Shown: positions 25,113 to 33,441 of the stretch, in pieces | How the letters are laid out: each line of letters begins with the position of its first letter | How positions within the stretch are numbered: position 1 is the first letter of the stretch | Assembly (NCBI GenBank): GCA_031264865.1 | Contig: JAISDJ010000052.1 | Location: 1-33,441 of the forward strand | Direction: 5' to 3' | From: Tannerellaceae bacterium | GTDB lineage: Bacteria > Bacteroidota > Bacteroidia > Bacteroidales > Tannerellaceae | DNA length: 33,441 bases | The notes under the pieces: generated by a model | The model's input: the letters and a program-made list of their open reading frames with translations, nothing else | What the model was told of the DNA's origin: nothing | Databases searched by the model: none | Position numbers and translations under genes: made by a program

Positions 25113-26826
25113 AACATCACTCCTGCTGAGCCTGGTATGCACATGCTTTTCTTGTTCTACAAAAGAACAGCAAGTTGGCGAACCGGTGAGACAGGTAGCA
25201 ATCAACAGAATCGAGGCAATGCCCAATCTCCCTGCTCCGTACAAGATACTGAACTGGAAGGAAAAGGCAAAGTCGTTCGACCGGTTCGTTTTCGACTGGA
25301 ACAATAAGAGCGAGACAGGTCCGCTGATCTGGCTGGATGATAACCGAAGGAATGTAGACCAGACAACATTCGGACTTTACACCGCCATTCACGACATCCG
25401 GCAGGGAAAAGACCAAAACAATGGTGAATTTCATGAAAGCCTCAATTCTTTTGCCGCTATCCTGGGAGCCGGTCTGATGGGTATTGATAAAACAAACCAA
25501 GATGGATACAATTATGTAAAGATGATCCAGAATTATTTCAACCGTGAAACGGGATGGAATATCATGATGAACAACACCACGCCGACAGTTGCCATGCTGG
25601 GAGGAGGCTACGGACGCGACTGGTGGTATGATGTGCTGCCCAATGCGCTTTATTATGCCATTAGCGATGAATTCCCCGGGATAGACGGAGCCGACGAAAT
25701 ACTGTTTACGATTGCCGAACAATTTGTAAAAGCAGATTCGGTGTTGAACGGGAATTATGATTATTCTTATTTTGATTATGCCGGAATGCAGGGAAAAGTA
25801 AACAACATTCCCCTTCAGCAGGATGCTGCCGGAGGACATGCTTACGTACTTTTATGTGCCTGGCATAAATTCGGCGACCCAAGATACCTGAAACATTCCA
25901 GGAGTGCGATAGAGGTATTACTGTCGCAGCAGGAAAGCCGCTTTTACGAGATTCTTCTCCCACTGGGAGCCTACGTGGCAGCTTACCTGAATGCTATGGA
26001 AGGAACCGGTTATGATGTACACAAACTGATAGACTGGACATTCGACGGTTGCAAGAGTCCGACCGGACGAACCGGTTGGGGGGTAATTGTAGACAAATGG
26101 GGCGATTACGATGTAAGCGGCTTACAGGGCAGCACCGTCAGTGGAGACGGCTATGCCTTCCTGATGAACAGCATTAAGTTATCATGGCCGCTTGTTCCCC
26201 TTGTTAAATACCAGCCGCAGTTTGCACGGGCTATCGGAAAATGGATGCTCAATAATGCCAATGCTTCGAGACTTTTCTATCCGATGGAGATGGATGCGAA
26301 ACATCAGTGGCTCCCGGAAGTAAGGAATATAACTAACGACAATGTTTCTTATGAGGGGCTGAGGGCTCGTGATGATTACGGGAAAGCTTCTTTAAAAGAC
26401 ATCACGCCGGTAGCGATCGGAGACGGTCCCAAGTGGATAAAGGGAAATCCAGCCGAAAGCATGTTCAGTGTATATAGCTCGTCGCCCGTGGGTATCTTCG
26501 GCGCGATTATTGATACGACCAACGTAGAGGGTATTTTACAACTGGATTGCAACGCAACGGATTTCTACACGGAAAAACCTTATCCGATCTATTTATACTA
26601 CAATCCGTACCAGGAAAATAAAAGAGTGGCTTTCAACGCTCCGGAGAAAGTAGACTTGTTTGATACCGTCACCAAAGAATATGCCGCTAAAGGCATCACA
26701 AACGGGACGTTTGAAATAGCTTCCGATCAGGCCTCTTTGATTGTCGTATTGCCTGCCGGTACAAAATTGTCAACTGAAAAAGGACAAGTGATCGCTGATA
26801 ATAAATATATAATCTCATACCATTAA
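25096..26826 (+). CDS. PUL lipoprotein of unrecognised family, probable carbohydrate-active enzyme
   Basis: 576 residues. Signal peptide with lipobox FSC, lipidated cysteine near residue 20. I do not recognise the family. The body to about residue 400 is rich in aromatic and glycine-containing helices (GGGYGRDWWYDVLPNALYYA, HAYVLLCAWHKFGDPRYLKH), as in alpha/alpha-toroid glycosidases and polysaccharide lyases. The last 120 residues look like a beta-sandwich (YPIYLYYNPYQENKRVAF, QASLIVVLPAGTKL), a common partner of such toroids. The partial protein at the right edge is a paralog over its whole visible length. Position between a GH130/MFS pair and SusC supports a role in glycan breakdown at the outer membrane or in the periplasm. 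Catalytic residues cannot be named. Confidence 0.85.
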   Translation: MKKAFKTSLLLSLVCTCFSCSTKEQQVGEPVRQVAINRIEAMPNLPAPYKILNWKEKAKSFDRFVFDWNNKSETGPLIWLDDNRRNVDQTTFGLYTAIHDIRQGKDQNNGEFHESLNSFAAILGAGLMGIDKTNQDGYNYVKMIQNYFNRETGWNIMMNNTTPTVAMLGGGYGRDWWYDVLPNALYYAISDEFPGIDGADEILFTIAEQFVKADSVLNGNYDYSYFDYAGMQGKVNNIPLQQDAAGGHAYVLLCAWHKFGDPRYLKHSRSAIEVLLSQQESRFYEILLPLGAYVAAYLNAMEGTGYDVHKLIDWTFDGCKSPTGRTGWGVIVDKWGDYDVSGLQGSTVSGDGYAFLMNSIKLSWPLVPLVKYQPQFARAIGKWMLNNANASRLFYPMEMDAKHQWLPEVRNITNDNVSYEGLRARDDYGKASLKDITPVAIGDGPKWIKGNPAESMFSVYSSSPVGIFGAIIDTTNVEGILQLDCNATDFYTEKPYPIYLYYNPYQENKRVAFNAPEKVDLFDTVTKEYAAKGITNGTFEIASDQASLIVVLPAGTKLSTEKGQVIADNKYIISYH

Positions 26827-26833
26827 ATTTAAT

Positions 26834-29800
26834 ATGATGACTAAACGAATTTTATTTTTAGTAGTGGTGCTTTTTGTTAGTTTTAACATTTTAGCACAAC
26901 AGGCAAGAACCGTTTCGGGAACAGTTCTTGATGAAAATACGGGAAAGGCCCTGATTGGAGCTTCTGTCGTTGAAACAAGAACCACGAATGGTATTATTAC
27001 GGATGAAGACGGGAATTTCCGTTTGCGTGTTTCGGGCAGCCAACTGACAGTCTCTTACATCGGTTATCAATCGCAAACATTGACGATTCCTTCGTCCGGC
27101 GTAATACGCGTTATGCTTAAATCAAACCTTGTATTAGACGAAGTAGTAGTAGTGGGTTATGGTACGCAACGAAAAAGCGACCTGACCGGCTCTATATCTT
27201 CTATTACAGAAAAGGATATGAAGAACCGGGCTGTATCAAACGTATCCGAACTGCTGGCAGGTAAAGCGTCGGGAGTATTTGCAATGGCTCCTTCAGGCCA
27301 GCCTGGAGTAGAATCGGTGATACGTATCCGCGGATTTGGCACAGTAAACGACAATAACCCGTTATACGTTGTAGACGGACAATTTATGGACAATATCCGA
27401 AGCCTTAACCCATCCGACATTGAGCGGATTGAGGTTTTAAAAGATGCATCGGCAACGGCTATTTACGGTTCGCGTGGTTCCAACGGCGTAATTCTTATCA
27501 CAACAAAAGGCGGAGTTACCGGAGAAACAATCATCACGTTGGATGCTTACGTAGGGATAAAAAGCAGTCGTAAAGCATTGGATATGATGAATAGTGAACA
27601 ATATTATAATTTCATTATGGAAGCTTATAAAAACGATGAAAGCTTTCAGTCGTCCATGAAAGACAAGTTCACCAATCAATACAATAAAGGATACGACACA
27701 AACTGGTGGGATGAGGTAACCCGGAATGCTTTCAATCAGAATTATAATGTAAGCATCCGTAAAGGAACCGATAATTCACGTACCTCCCTTAGCCTGGGTT
27801 ACCTTGACGACCAGGGAGCTATGATTACAACGGAGTTTAATCGTCTGACACTCCGGTTTAATCAGGAATATGATATCAACAAGTATCTAACAGTAGGCGC
27901 CAATGTTGGTTTGGCAAAGATACGGTCGAAAGATACCGGCGCTGTTCCCAATTTTGATCATATCCTGAAAGCTGATCCGTTTACTCCGGTGATCAATCCG
28001 CTGGTAAATCCCTCATCCGAAAATTATGAATACAACAAGTATGCACCCACCGAATGGTCGTTCGACCCGAACCCTGTATCGATGCTTGAATTACCCGACA
28101 GGAAAGATGAGTATTTTAACGCCTTCGGTAATGCTTTTGCCAATCTGAAAATAATGGAAGGATTGAATTATCGCGTACAATATAGTTTCGAAAGAAATAA
28201 CCAGGCTTTCAAAAACTTCATACCTCTTTACTCGGCTACTTTCTCGGATGATAATCTGGGCAACAGAGAAAGTAAATATACCACAGAAACAAAGCTTACC
28301 AATAATACGACACAGATATTCAATTATATCGTAGAACAAAGAATAAGTTATAATAAGGAGATAAACGACCATCGTTTTGATGTGATGGGAGCTATAGTCT
28401 ATGAAAAGAATTCGCTGGAGACAGCCAATGCTTATAAAACGAAAGCATTAGGAAATGAAGATATCTACCGTGTACTTGATGCGCAGACAATCGGCGACCA
28501 AGTATCCGGCAGAAAAGAAACTTCGGCTATGTTATCCTATCTGGGACGTGCCAACTATACGTATGCCGACAAATACCTGGCAACGGTAAGTTTTCGTGCC
28601 GACGGTTCTTCCCGCCTTGCAAAAGGGAATCGCTGGGGATATTTCCCTTCTTTCTCTCTGGGTTGGAGACTATCCAACGAAGAATTCTTCAAAGCGTTCG
28701 ACGTAGAGGATTGGCTGGGGAATCTGAAAATACGCGGTGGCTGGGGACAAAATGGCAACCAACGTATTGACAGAGACGCTCCCTTCACCTTGATCGGAAC
28801 AAACAGCGATAGCCAATGGTATTTTGGTAATGGTTTTTCACAGGGATATATCCCCGCCTATACCGGGAATAAAGATATCAAATGGGAAACAAGTCAGCAA
28901 ACGAACTTCGGACTGGATGCAACCTTGTTTGGTAATAGCCTGGATATGTCGATAGATTTCTATATCAAGAAAACAAAAGATATGTTGCTGAATATGCCCA
29001 TCCCTTCCTTCGGAGCATTTCCCACCAGTCCGTTCTTTAATGCCGGAGATCTGAAGAACACGGGATTTGAATTTACATTCAATTACCGTAATAAAATCGG
29101 AAGAGATTTCAATTATAACGCCGGACTGAATCTGTCTACTTATAAAACAGAAGTAACCGGACTGGTATCCGACTACCTGAGTGGTAGCGTCAGCCGTACA
29201 GTGGTAGGAGGCCCCATCGGACGTTTCTGGGGATATAAACAGATCGGAATATTTCAGAACCAGAACGAGATTGATAATTATGTAGATAAAAACGGCAACA
29301 AAATACAGCCGAACGCGCTACCCGGAGATTTTAAGTTTGCCAAGCTGACGGAAGAAGGCATACTGAACGACGACGACAGAACATTTATCGGCGACCCGAA
29401 CCCCGATCTGATATTCGGCCTGAATCTCGGCTTTGACTATAAGAATATAGACTTCAACGTTGCGTTTCACGGAACGATCGGCAATGACATCTGGAACCCA
29501 GCTAAAGGAAACCTGTCTGGCGCCGGAAGGCAAAACGCATTGGCAGACGCCTACCTCAAAGCCTGGCGACAGGAAGGAGACAATGCCATTTATCCCCGGA
29601 TAAGCAATACAAGTGATAACAACAATATGCGCGGGTCTACATTCTATGTAGAAGACGGCTCGTTTATACGCCTTCAGAATATACAATTAGGATACACCTT
29701 ACCGCGTAAAATTGTGCTAAAAACAAATATCTTCTCAAGTTGTCGATTCTATGTGTCTGCACAGAATTTATTCACGATCACAGGTTACGACGGGCTCGAT

Positions 29801-29899
29801 CCTGAAATCGGGACGGGTAGTCCGCTAAATATGGGAGTGGATAACACACGCTATCCGACTTCCCGTACAATGATTATAGGTTGCAACATACAATTTTAA
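26834..29899 (+). CDS. SusC/RagA-like TonB-dependent transporter (PUL 2)
   Basis: 1021 residues. Signal peptide ending near ILAQQ (22), carboxypeptidase-regulatory-like domain (about 27-97), TonB box DEVVVVGYG (102-110), plug, and a barrel ending CNIQF. Unlike the PUL 1 transporter it has no STN domain, consistent with control by the hybrid regulator and not by a sigma/anti-sigma pair. It starts 7 bp after the unrecognised lipoprotein gene and 11 bp before susD. It imports the PUL 2 oligosaccharide across the outer membrane using TonB energy. Confidence 0.96.
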   Translation: MMTKRILFLVVVLFVSFNILAQQARTVSGTVLDENTGKALIGASVVETRTTNGIITDEDGNFRLRVSGSQLTVSYIGYQSQTLTIPSSGVIRVMLKSNLVLDEVVVVGYGTQRKSDLTGSISSITEKDMKNRAVSNVSELLAGKASGVFAMAPSGQPGVESVIRIRGFGTVNDNNPLYVVDGQFMDNIRSLNPSDIERIEVLKDASATAIYGSRGSNGVILITTKGGVTGETIITLDAYVGIKSSRKALDMMNSEQYYNFIMEAYKNDESFQSSMKDKFTNQYNKGYDTNWWDEVTRNAFNQNYNVSIRKGTDNSRTSLSLGYLDDQGAMITTEFNRLTLRFNQEYDINKYLTVGANVGLAKIRSKDTGAVPNFDHILKADPFTPVINPLVNPSSENYEYNKYAPTEWSFDPNPVSMLELPDRKDEYFNAFGNAFANLKIMEGLNYRVQYSFERNNQAFKNFIPLYSATFSDDNLGNRESKYTTETKLTNNTTQIFNYIVEQRISYNKEINDHRFDVMGAIVYEKNSLETANAYKTKALGNEDIYRVLDAQTIGDQVSGRKETSAMLSYLGRANYTYADKYLATVSFRADGSSRLAKGNRWGYFPSFSLGWRLSNEEFFKAFDVEDWLGNLKIRGGWGQNGNQRIDRDAPFTLIGTNSDSQWYFGNGFSQGYIPAYTGNKDIKWETSQQTNFGLDATLFGNSLDMSIDFYIKKTKDMLLNMPIPSFGAFPTSPFFNAGDLKNTGFEFTFNYRNKIGRDFNYNAGLNLSTYKTEVTGLVSDYLSGSVSRTVVGGPIGRFWGYKQIGIFQNQNEIDNYVDKNGNKIQPNALPGDFKFAKLTEEGILNDDDRTFIGDPNPDLIFGLNLGFDYKNIDFNVAFHGTIGNDIWNPAKGNLSGAGRQNALADAYLKAWRQEGDNAIYPRISNTSDNNNMRGSTFYVEDGSFIRLQNIQLGYTLPRKIVLKTNIFSSCRFYVSAQNLFTITGYDGLDPEIGTGSPLNMGVDNTRYPTSRTMIIGCNIQF

Positions 29900-29910
29900 A
29901 GAAATAGATT

Positions 29911-31464
29911 ATGAAAAATACAAGTATAGCTTTTATCTGTCTGGTTTTCATCTTTACGGGTTATGGTTGTTCATTAGACGAACCAAGCTACGGAAAAACA
30001 ACCACGGAGAATTTCTTTCAAAAAGAAAGTGATATAAAATATGCCCTGACAGGCGCTTATCTGCAATTGAGAAACACTTGGAATGAATATGCTCTCAATT
30101 TTTATTTCATTGGTGACTGTACTACCGACGATGCTCTGAAAGGAGGAAGCGGAGACGGCGATCGAGCGGAAGTACAAGCTTTGTCTAATTTCATCGTATA
30201 TACAACCAATGGCGAAGTAGGACGCCGCTGGGAAATATTATACCGACTGATTAATCGTTGTAACGACGTTATTTATTACGCCCCGGATGCCGTAGGAGAT
30301 AAGGAACTGCTGACTCGTTACGCCAATGAGGCCAAAGCGTTACGGGCATTCGGATATTACTCGCTGGTAACTACATTCGGAGATATTCCTTTAATAACCC
30401 AACCGATGCTACCGTCGGAAATTCTGCAACTCCCGCGTACAAGCGCTGCCGAAGTATACAAACAGATTGAACAGGATCTGTTGGACGCGTCAAATCTTCC
30501 GGCAAAAGGACGCTATGGAGCCGAAGACGCTTATCGGGTGACACGTGGTTTTGCTAAAGTGATGCTGATCAAGTCTTACATGTTCAGAGGTGATTTCATC
30601 CAGGCAGAAAAGTACCTCCGGGAAGTGGTAGAAGTAGATAACGATTATCAGTTGCTACCGGATTATGGATTTAACTGGACGGAAGCTTACGAAAACGGAA
30701 GCGAATCGGTATTTGAAATAGCCAATAAAATGTACGATAAGAATATCGCTACCGGAAGTAATGTCCCCCACTTCTTTACAAGTAGAAGAGTGTCTGGTTA
30801 TCAGGGTTACGGTTTCCATGTTCCGACACAGGATCTTTTCGATGCTTATGACGCCGATGATCCACGCATCACTTATGTATTTACTCAAACAGGTGACCGC
30901 TATGTAGGTGATACGGAAGACCAAGACAACAGCGAATCGCAAAGTGGCTATCATGATTATAAAATGACGATTCCCCGTATTGAGAAACAAGGATACGATG
31001 TATGGATGACACCTTATAATATACGTATGATCCGTTACTCTGATGTCCTGTTATTATTTGCAGAAGCCTTGAATGAAAACGGTAAGGCAAACGAAGCCTT
31101 ACAATATGTAAATATGGTAAGAGAACGGGCAAGAAAGACAAACCCGGTTGATCCTAAAAGAGAAAAACAGGCATACATGCAGACCGTTACAGAAAACACT
31201 CTCCCCTCTCTTACAACAACCAACCAGAGCGAACTGCGGGAAGCAATATGGAACGAACGCCGCTGCGAACTTGCCATGGAAGGCTGGAGACGGGACGACC
31301 TGATGCGGCAAAAACGCTTTGGTGAAGTAATGAAAGCGTATGCAAAGAAATACGACACATCCAAAGGAGCCAACTTCGACGATTCAAGGGATTACCTCCT
31401 CCCAATACCACAGGGAGAAATTGATAAATCCAATAATGCCTTGTCTCAAAACCCAAATTACTAA
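29911..31464 (+). CDS. SusD/RagB-like glycan-binding lipoprotein (PUL 2)
   Basis: 517 residues. Lipobox TGYGC with cysteine 20, then the SusD N-terminal helices (TTTENFFQKESDIKYALTGA), TPR-like core (RYANEAKALRAFGYYSLVTT) and the SusD_RagB C-terminal signature RYSDVLLLFAEALNENGKA with WNERRCELAMEGWRRDDLMR. It forms the surface lid of the preceding SusC. The gene is followed by a strong hairpin and a 62-bp gap before the oxidoreductase gene, longer than the other gaps of the operon. Confidence 0.95.
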   Translation: MKNTSIAFICLVFIFTGYGCSLDEPSYGKTTTENFFQKESDIKYALTGAYLQLRNTWNEYALNFYFIGDCTTDDALKGGSGDGDRAEVQALSNFIVYTTNGEVGRRWEILYRLINRCNDVIYYAPDAVGDKELLTRYANEAKALRAFGYYSLVTTFGDIPLITQPMLPSEILQLPRTSAAEVYKQIEQDLLDASNLPAKGRYGAEDAYRVTRGFAKVMLIKSYMFRGDFIQAEKYLREVVEVDNDYQLLPDYGFNWTEAYENGSESVFEIANKMYDKNIATGSNVPHFFTSRRVSGYQGYGFHVPTQDLFDAYDADDPRITYVFTQTGDRYVGDTEDQDNSESQSGYHDYKMTIPRIEKQGYDVWMTPYNIRMIRYSDVLLLFAEALNENGKANEALQYVNMVRERARKTNPVDPKREKQAYMQTVTENTLPSLTTTNQSELREAIWNERRCELAMEGWRRDDLMRQKRFGEVMKAYAKKYDTSKGANFDDSRDYLLPIPQGEIDKSNNALSQNPNY

Positions 31465-31475
31465 TCATCAGCAGA

Positions 31476-31511
31476 TTTCCAGCCGTAAGAACTCCATTCC
31501 ACGGCTGGAAA
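31476..31511. repeat. Intercistronic hairpin after susD
   Basis: Perfect 11-bp arms TTTCCAGCCGT (31476-31486) and ACGGCTGGAAA (31501-31511) around a 14-nt loop, starting 11 bp after the susD stop. There is no T-run after it, so full termination is unlikely. It may stabilise the upstream susCD message or reduce readthrough into the downstream genes. Confidence 0.6.
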
Positions 31512-31526
31512 TACTATAAAAGCAAG

Positions 31527-32930
31527 ATGAAGAAGTTTAATCGAAAAGACTTTATTAAAGCCGCTGCCGGTATCGTATCAAGTACAATATACATAGGATG
31601 CTCGTTGGATGGAAGTCGCCAATCGAAAATCAGCACCTTGCATTCATTGCCAAAGCTGGAAGCAGATGTTATTGTTGTCGGAGCAGGACCATCGGGAATA
31701 CCCGCAGCAATAGCAGCGGCCAGACAAGGAGCCAAAGTAATCCTTGTTGAGCAAGACCTGTCTCCCGGAGGCGCTCCCGTTAATATGTTTGTGTCAATGC
31801 TCTGTGGAGGTCCACGCCTGGGCATATATAGAGAAATGGTGCAATATCTTAATGCTCATCATACTATTTCGGGAAAGCCCAAAGACGATTTCGGTGAAGG
31901 TGGTGCAAACGGAAAAAACCACTGGTATCTCCCTTCTTCATTTATGATGACTGTAAGCCAAATGCTTGCAAAAGAAAAAAATATATCGTTGATGTTAGAC
32001 ATCGAAGCCAATGGTGTAATTCTGGAGGAAAAAGGATCGAAAAATATTGTCAAAGGAATACGTATTAACAGGATGGGAGCGCTACAAGATATTTATGCAC
32101 CCGTGACTATTGACGCCACAGGTACAGGACTTCTTGGTGAACTGAGTGGCGCACCTGTCATGTATGGCAGGGATGGACGGGAGGCTTTTGGCGAAACTAT
32201 TGGAAGCGTCCAAAAAGATGAAAAAGTACAACGTTGCACTTGGATGTATGTAAGTCAGAAACTGAGAGATGATGCCGTTTTGCCGTGGGATGACCTGATA
32301 TCCGACGGAATGGTAGAAGACGACCTCAGTACATGGGTTAAAGCCCATCATGTAGATAGAAAAACAGGCATATATCTACATTGGGGCGCAACCGTAATTT
32401 GTCACGATACCAGAGATCCGATAGCCATCGGACAAGCTCAGCAAGAGTGCCTTAAAACATTAGTTCCAGACATACAAACACTAAACAAGGCTGGATTTCA
32501 AATACACCTTGCTCCCAAAATGGGTATCAGGGAAGTACGCCGTATCCGAGGAGAATATGTAATTACAACTAATGATATGAGAGATGGGACATACCCCAAT
32601 GATACAATTGCATATACCAGTTATGGATTGGATCCATGGGGAGAAGACATTCCTGAAGCCGAAAGAAAAACCCTTCCTCATGGAATTCCCTATCGCAGCC
32701 TTATTCCACTTAATGTAGAAGGCTTACTTATAGCAGGAAAGGCTATTAGCGGCACGCATCTGGCAGCCAGCGGCTATCGAGTGCAACCTATCGTGGCAAG
32801 TATAGGACAGGCTGCCGGTACGGCTGCGGCAATGGCTAGCTTGAACAAGACTTCAGTAAGAAATATTGAAATAAAAAAGCTTTTAAAAAGCCTTGAAGAA
32901 CAAGGTTTATTTCTCAAAAAGGAAGAATAA
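31527..32930 (+). CDS. Exported FAD-dependent oxidoreductase (FAD_oxidored family)
   Basis: 467 residues. The N-terminus FNRKDFIKAAAG resembles a weak twin-arginine signal with RK in place of RR, followed by YIGC, a possible but atypical lipobox (C25). The FAD-binding Rossmann fold is G52-A-G-P-S-G57 within VIVVGAGPSGIPAAIAAARQ, with the ribose-binding acidic residue E75. The C-terminal FAD motif is IPLNVEGLLIAGKAISGTH, and the segment CGGPRLGIYREMV is family-typical. Such proteins (PF12831) are often found in Bacteroidota PULs, sometimes misnamed xanthan lyase; their substrates are mostly unknown. Export of a flavoprotein suggests oxidation of a sugar or aglycone in the periplasm. Confidence 0.88.
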   Translation: MKKFNRKDFIKAAAGIVSSTIYIGCSLDGSRQSKISTLHSLPKLEADVIVVGAGPSGIPAAIAAARQGAKVILVEQDLSPGGAPVNMFVSMLCGGPRLGIYREMVQYLNAHHTISGKPKDDFGEGGANGKNHWYLPSSFMMTVSQMLAKEKNISLMLDIEANGVILEEKGSKNIVKGIRINRMGALQDIYAPVTIDATGTGLLGELSGAPVMYGRDGREAFGETIGSVQKDEKVQRCTWMYVSQKLRDDAVLPWDDLISDGMVEDDLSTWVKAHHVDRKTGIYLHWGATVICHDTRDPIAIGQAQQECLKTLVPDIQTLNKAGFQIHLAPKMGIREVRRIRGEYVITTNDMRDGTYPNDTIAYTSYGLDPWGEDIPEAERKTLPHGIPYRSLIPLNVEGLLIAGKAISGTHLAASGYRVQPIVASIGQAAGTAAAMASLNKTSVRNIEIKKLLKSLEEQGLFLKKEE

Positions 32931-32973
32931 AACAATAACTTTTCCTATCTATTAACAATCAATACATATTACC

Positions 32974-33441
32974 ATGAAACAACTAACTATATTAATAGCA
33001 TTGCCCCTGCTTTTCTCCGTTTCTCTTTTTGCACAAAAACCGATAGAACAAGTCGCTATCCACCTGGTACAATACATGCCGAACATGCCCCATCCGTACA
33101 AAATGAAAAATTGGAAAGACGTTGCCATCAAGCAAGACAAATTATTTTACGACTTCAACGCAAAAGGTCAATGCCTACCCCTCATCTGGTGGGACGATTC
33201 CCAAGTTAATTATCCATTCCGCACATTCGGTCTCCCAAGTTATGTAGACAAACGTCGGTTGGGAGGTAATACCTATGAATCTCTACCCACAATGGGATCA
33301 CTCGTCAGCGCCAGCCTGTTGGGAATTGACAAAAGCAATTACAACGGCGAAGACTTCGTAAGCATGATCCGGCAGTTTTTCAACAAAAGCAATAACAACA
33401 ACCTTATCCTCAACAGTCTGAACCGACGGGCAGGAGAGACC
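32974..33441 (+). CDS. Second member of the unrecognised PUL family, 3' end outside the window
   Basis: 156 codons from the ATG at 32974 to the window edge with no stop. Signal peptide ending near SLFAQ (21), without a lipobox cysteine. The rest aligns along its full length with residues 33-180 of the lipoprotein at 25096: QVAI, then MPN-P-PYK, NWK, PLIW-DD, TFGL, ESL, LGIDK-N, and MI--FFN occur in the same order and at similar spacing. It is therefore a paralog in the same operon, but soluble and periplasmic where the first copy is lipidated. Function unknown. Confidence 0.85.
   Translation, partial: MKQLTILIALPLLFSVSLFAQKPIEQVAIHLVQYMPNMPHPYKMKNWKDVAIKQDKLFYDFNAKGQCLPLIWWDDSQVNYPFRTFGLPSYVDKRRLGGNTYESLPTMGSLVSASLLGIDKSNYNGEDFVSMIRQFFNKSNNNNLILNSLNRRAGET

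Noticed and set aside
25117-25839. Long minus-strand open frame opposite the unknown lipoprotein gene
   Set aside because: It is a shadow of the plus-strand gene, with no signal, domain or conserved motif, and lies within a coherent plus-strand operon.
1-33441. CRISPR arrays, tRNA or rRNA genes, insertion sequences, integrases
   Set aside because: No regular repeat-spacer pattern, cloverleaf, rRNA-like segment, transposase or integrase reading frame was seen.

Overview
The window is chromosomal DNA from a member of the order Bacteroidales. The evidence is two SusC/SusD outer-membrane nutrient-uptake pairs, an STN-type TonB receptor with a FecI/FecR-type regulator pair, a one-protein hybrid two-component system, Bacteroidota-only families such as DUF3822, and several -7 boxes of the form TAnnTTTG instead of Shine-Dalgarno-led sigma70 promoters. 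Gene content fits a Parabacteroides- or Dysgonomonas-like gut commensal, but the genus is a guess.

Layout. (1) 1-909: 3' part of an AAA_14/DUF4143 ATPase whose start lies outside the window. (2) 917-9021, minus strand: a compact polysaccharide-utilisation locus (PUL 1) read as ECF sigma factor, FecR anti-sigma, SusC with STN domain, SusD, Ser-type sulfatase. It should sense and import a sulfated glycan by trans-envelope signalling. (3) 9022-9670: a degraded junction holding a perfect 12-bp inverted repeat, a 39-bp relic of the 3' end of an AAA_14 ATPase gene, and an orphan C-terminal coding fragment. (4) 9671-18570: a housekeeping block with murB, an internally deleted MBL-fold gene, a conserved membrane-anchored protein, nth, pheS, a cardiolipin synthase, rsmD, DUF3822, a conserved small anchored protein and a RecD/Dda-like helicase. 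(5) 18534-33441: PUL 2. A 1333-residue hybrid two-component regulator is transcribed away from a plus-strand operon of GH130 enzyme, MFS permease, a lipoprotein of a family I do not recognise, SusC, SusD, an exported FAD-dependent oxidoreductase, and a second member of the same unrecognised family that runs off the right edge.

How PUL 2 may work (inference): SusC/SusD bring an oligosaccharide into the periplasm; the exported oxidoreductase and the two related unknown proteins modify or cleave it; the MFS permease carries the product inward; the signal-less GH130 enzyme splits a mannoside-like bond in the cytoplasm; the hybrid regulator senses the glycan. The two paralogous unknown proteins together with an exported flavoprotein are the best candidate here for an undescribed pathway. 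The shared regulator/GH130 intergenic region carries four copies of a TATACTA half-site arranged as two palindromes, the strongest unexplained regulatory signal in the window.

Starts were revised for several genes: nth at 12415, cardiolipin synthase at 13636, the MBL remnant at 10687, and the ATPase upstream of base 1.
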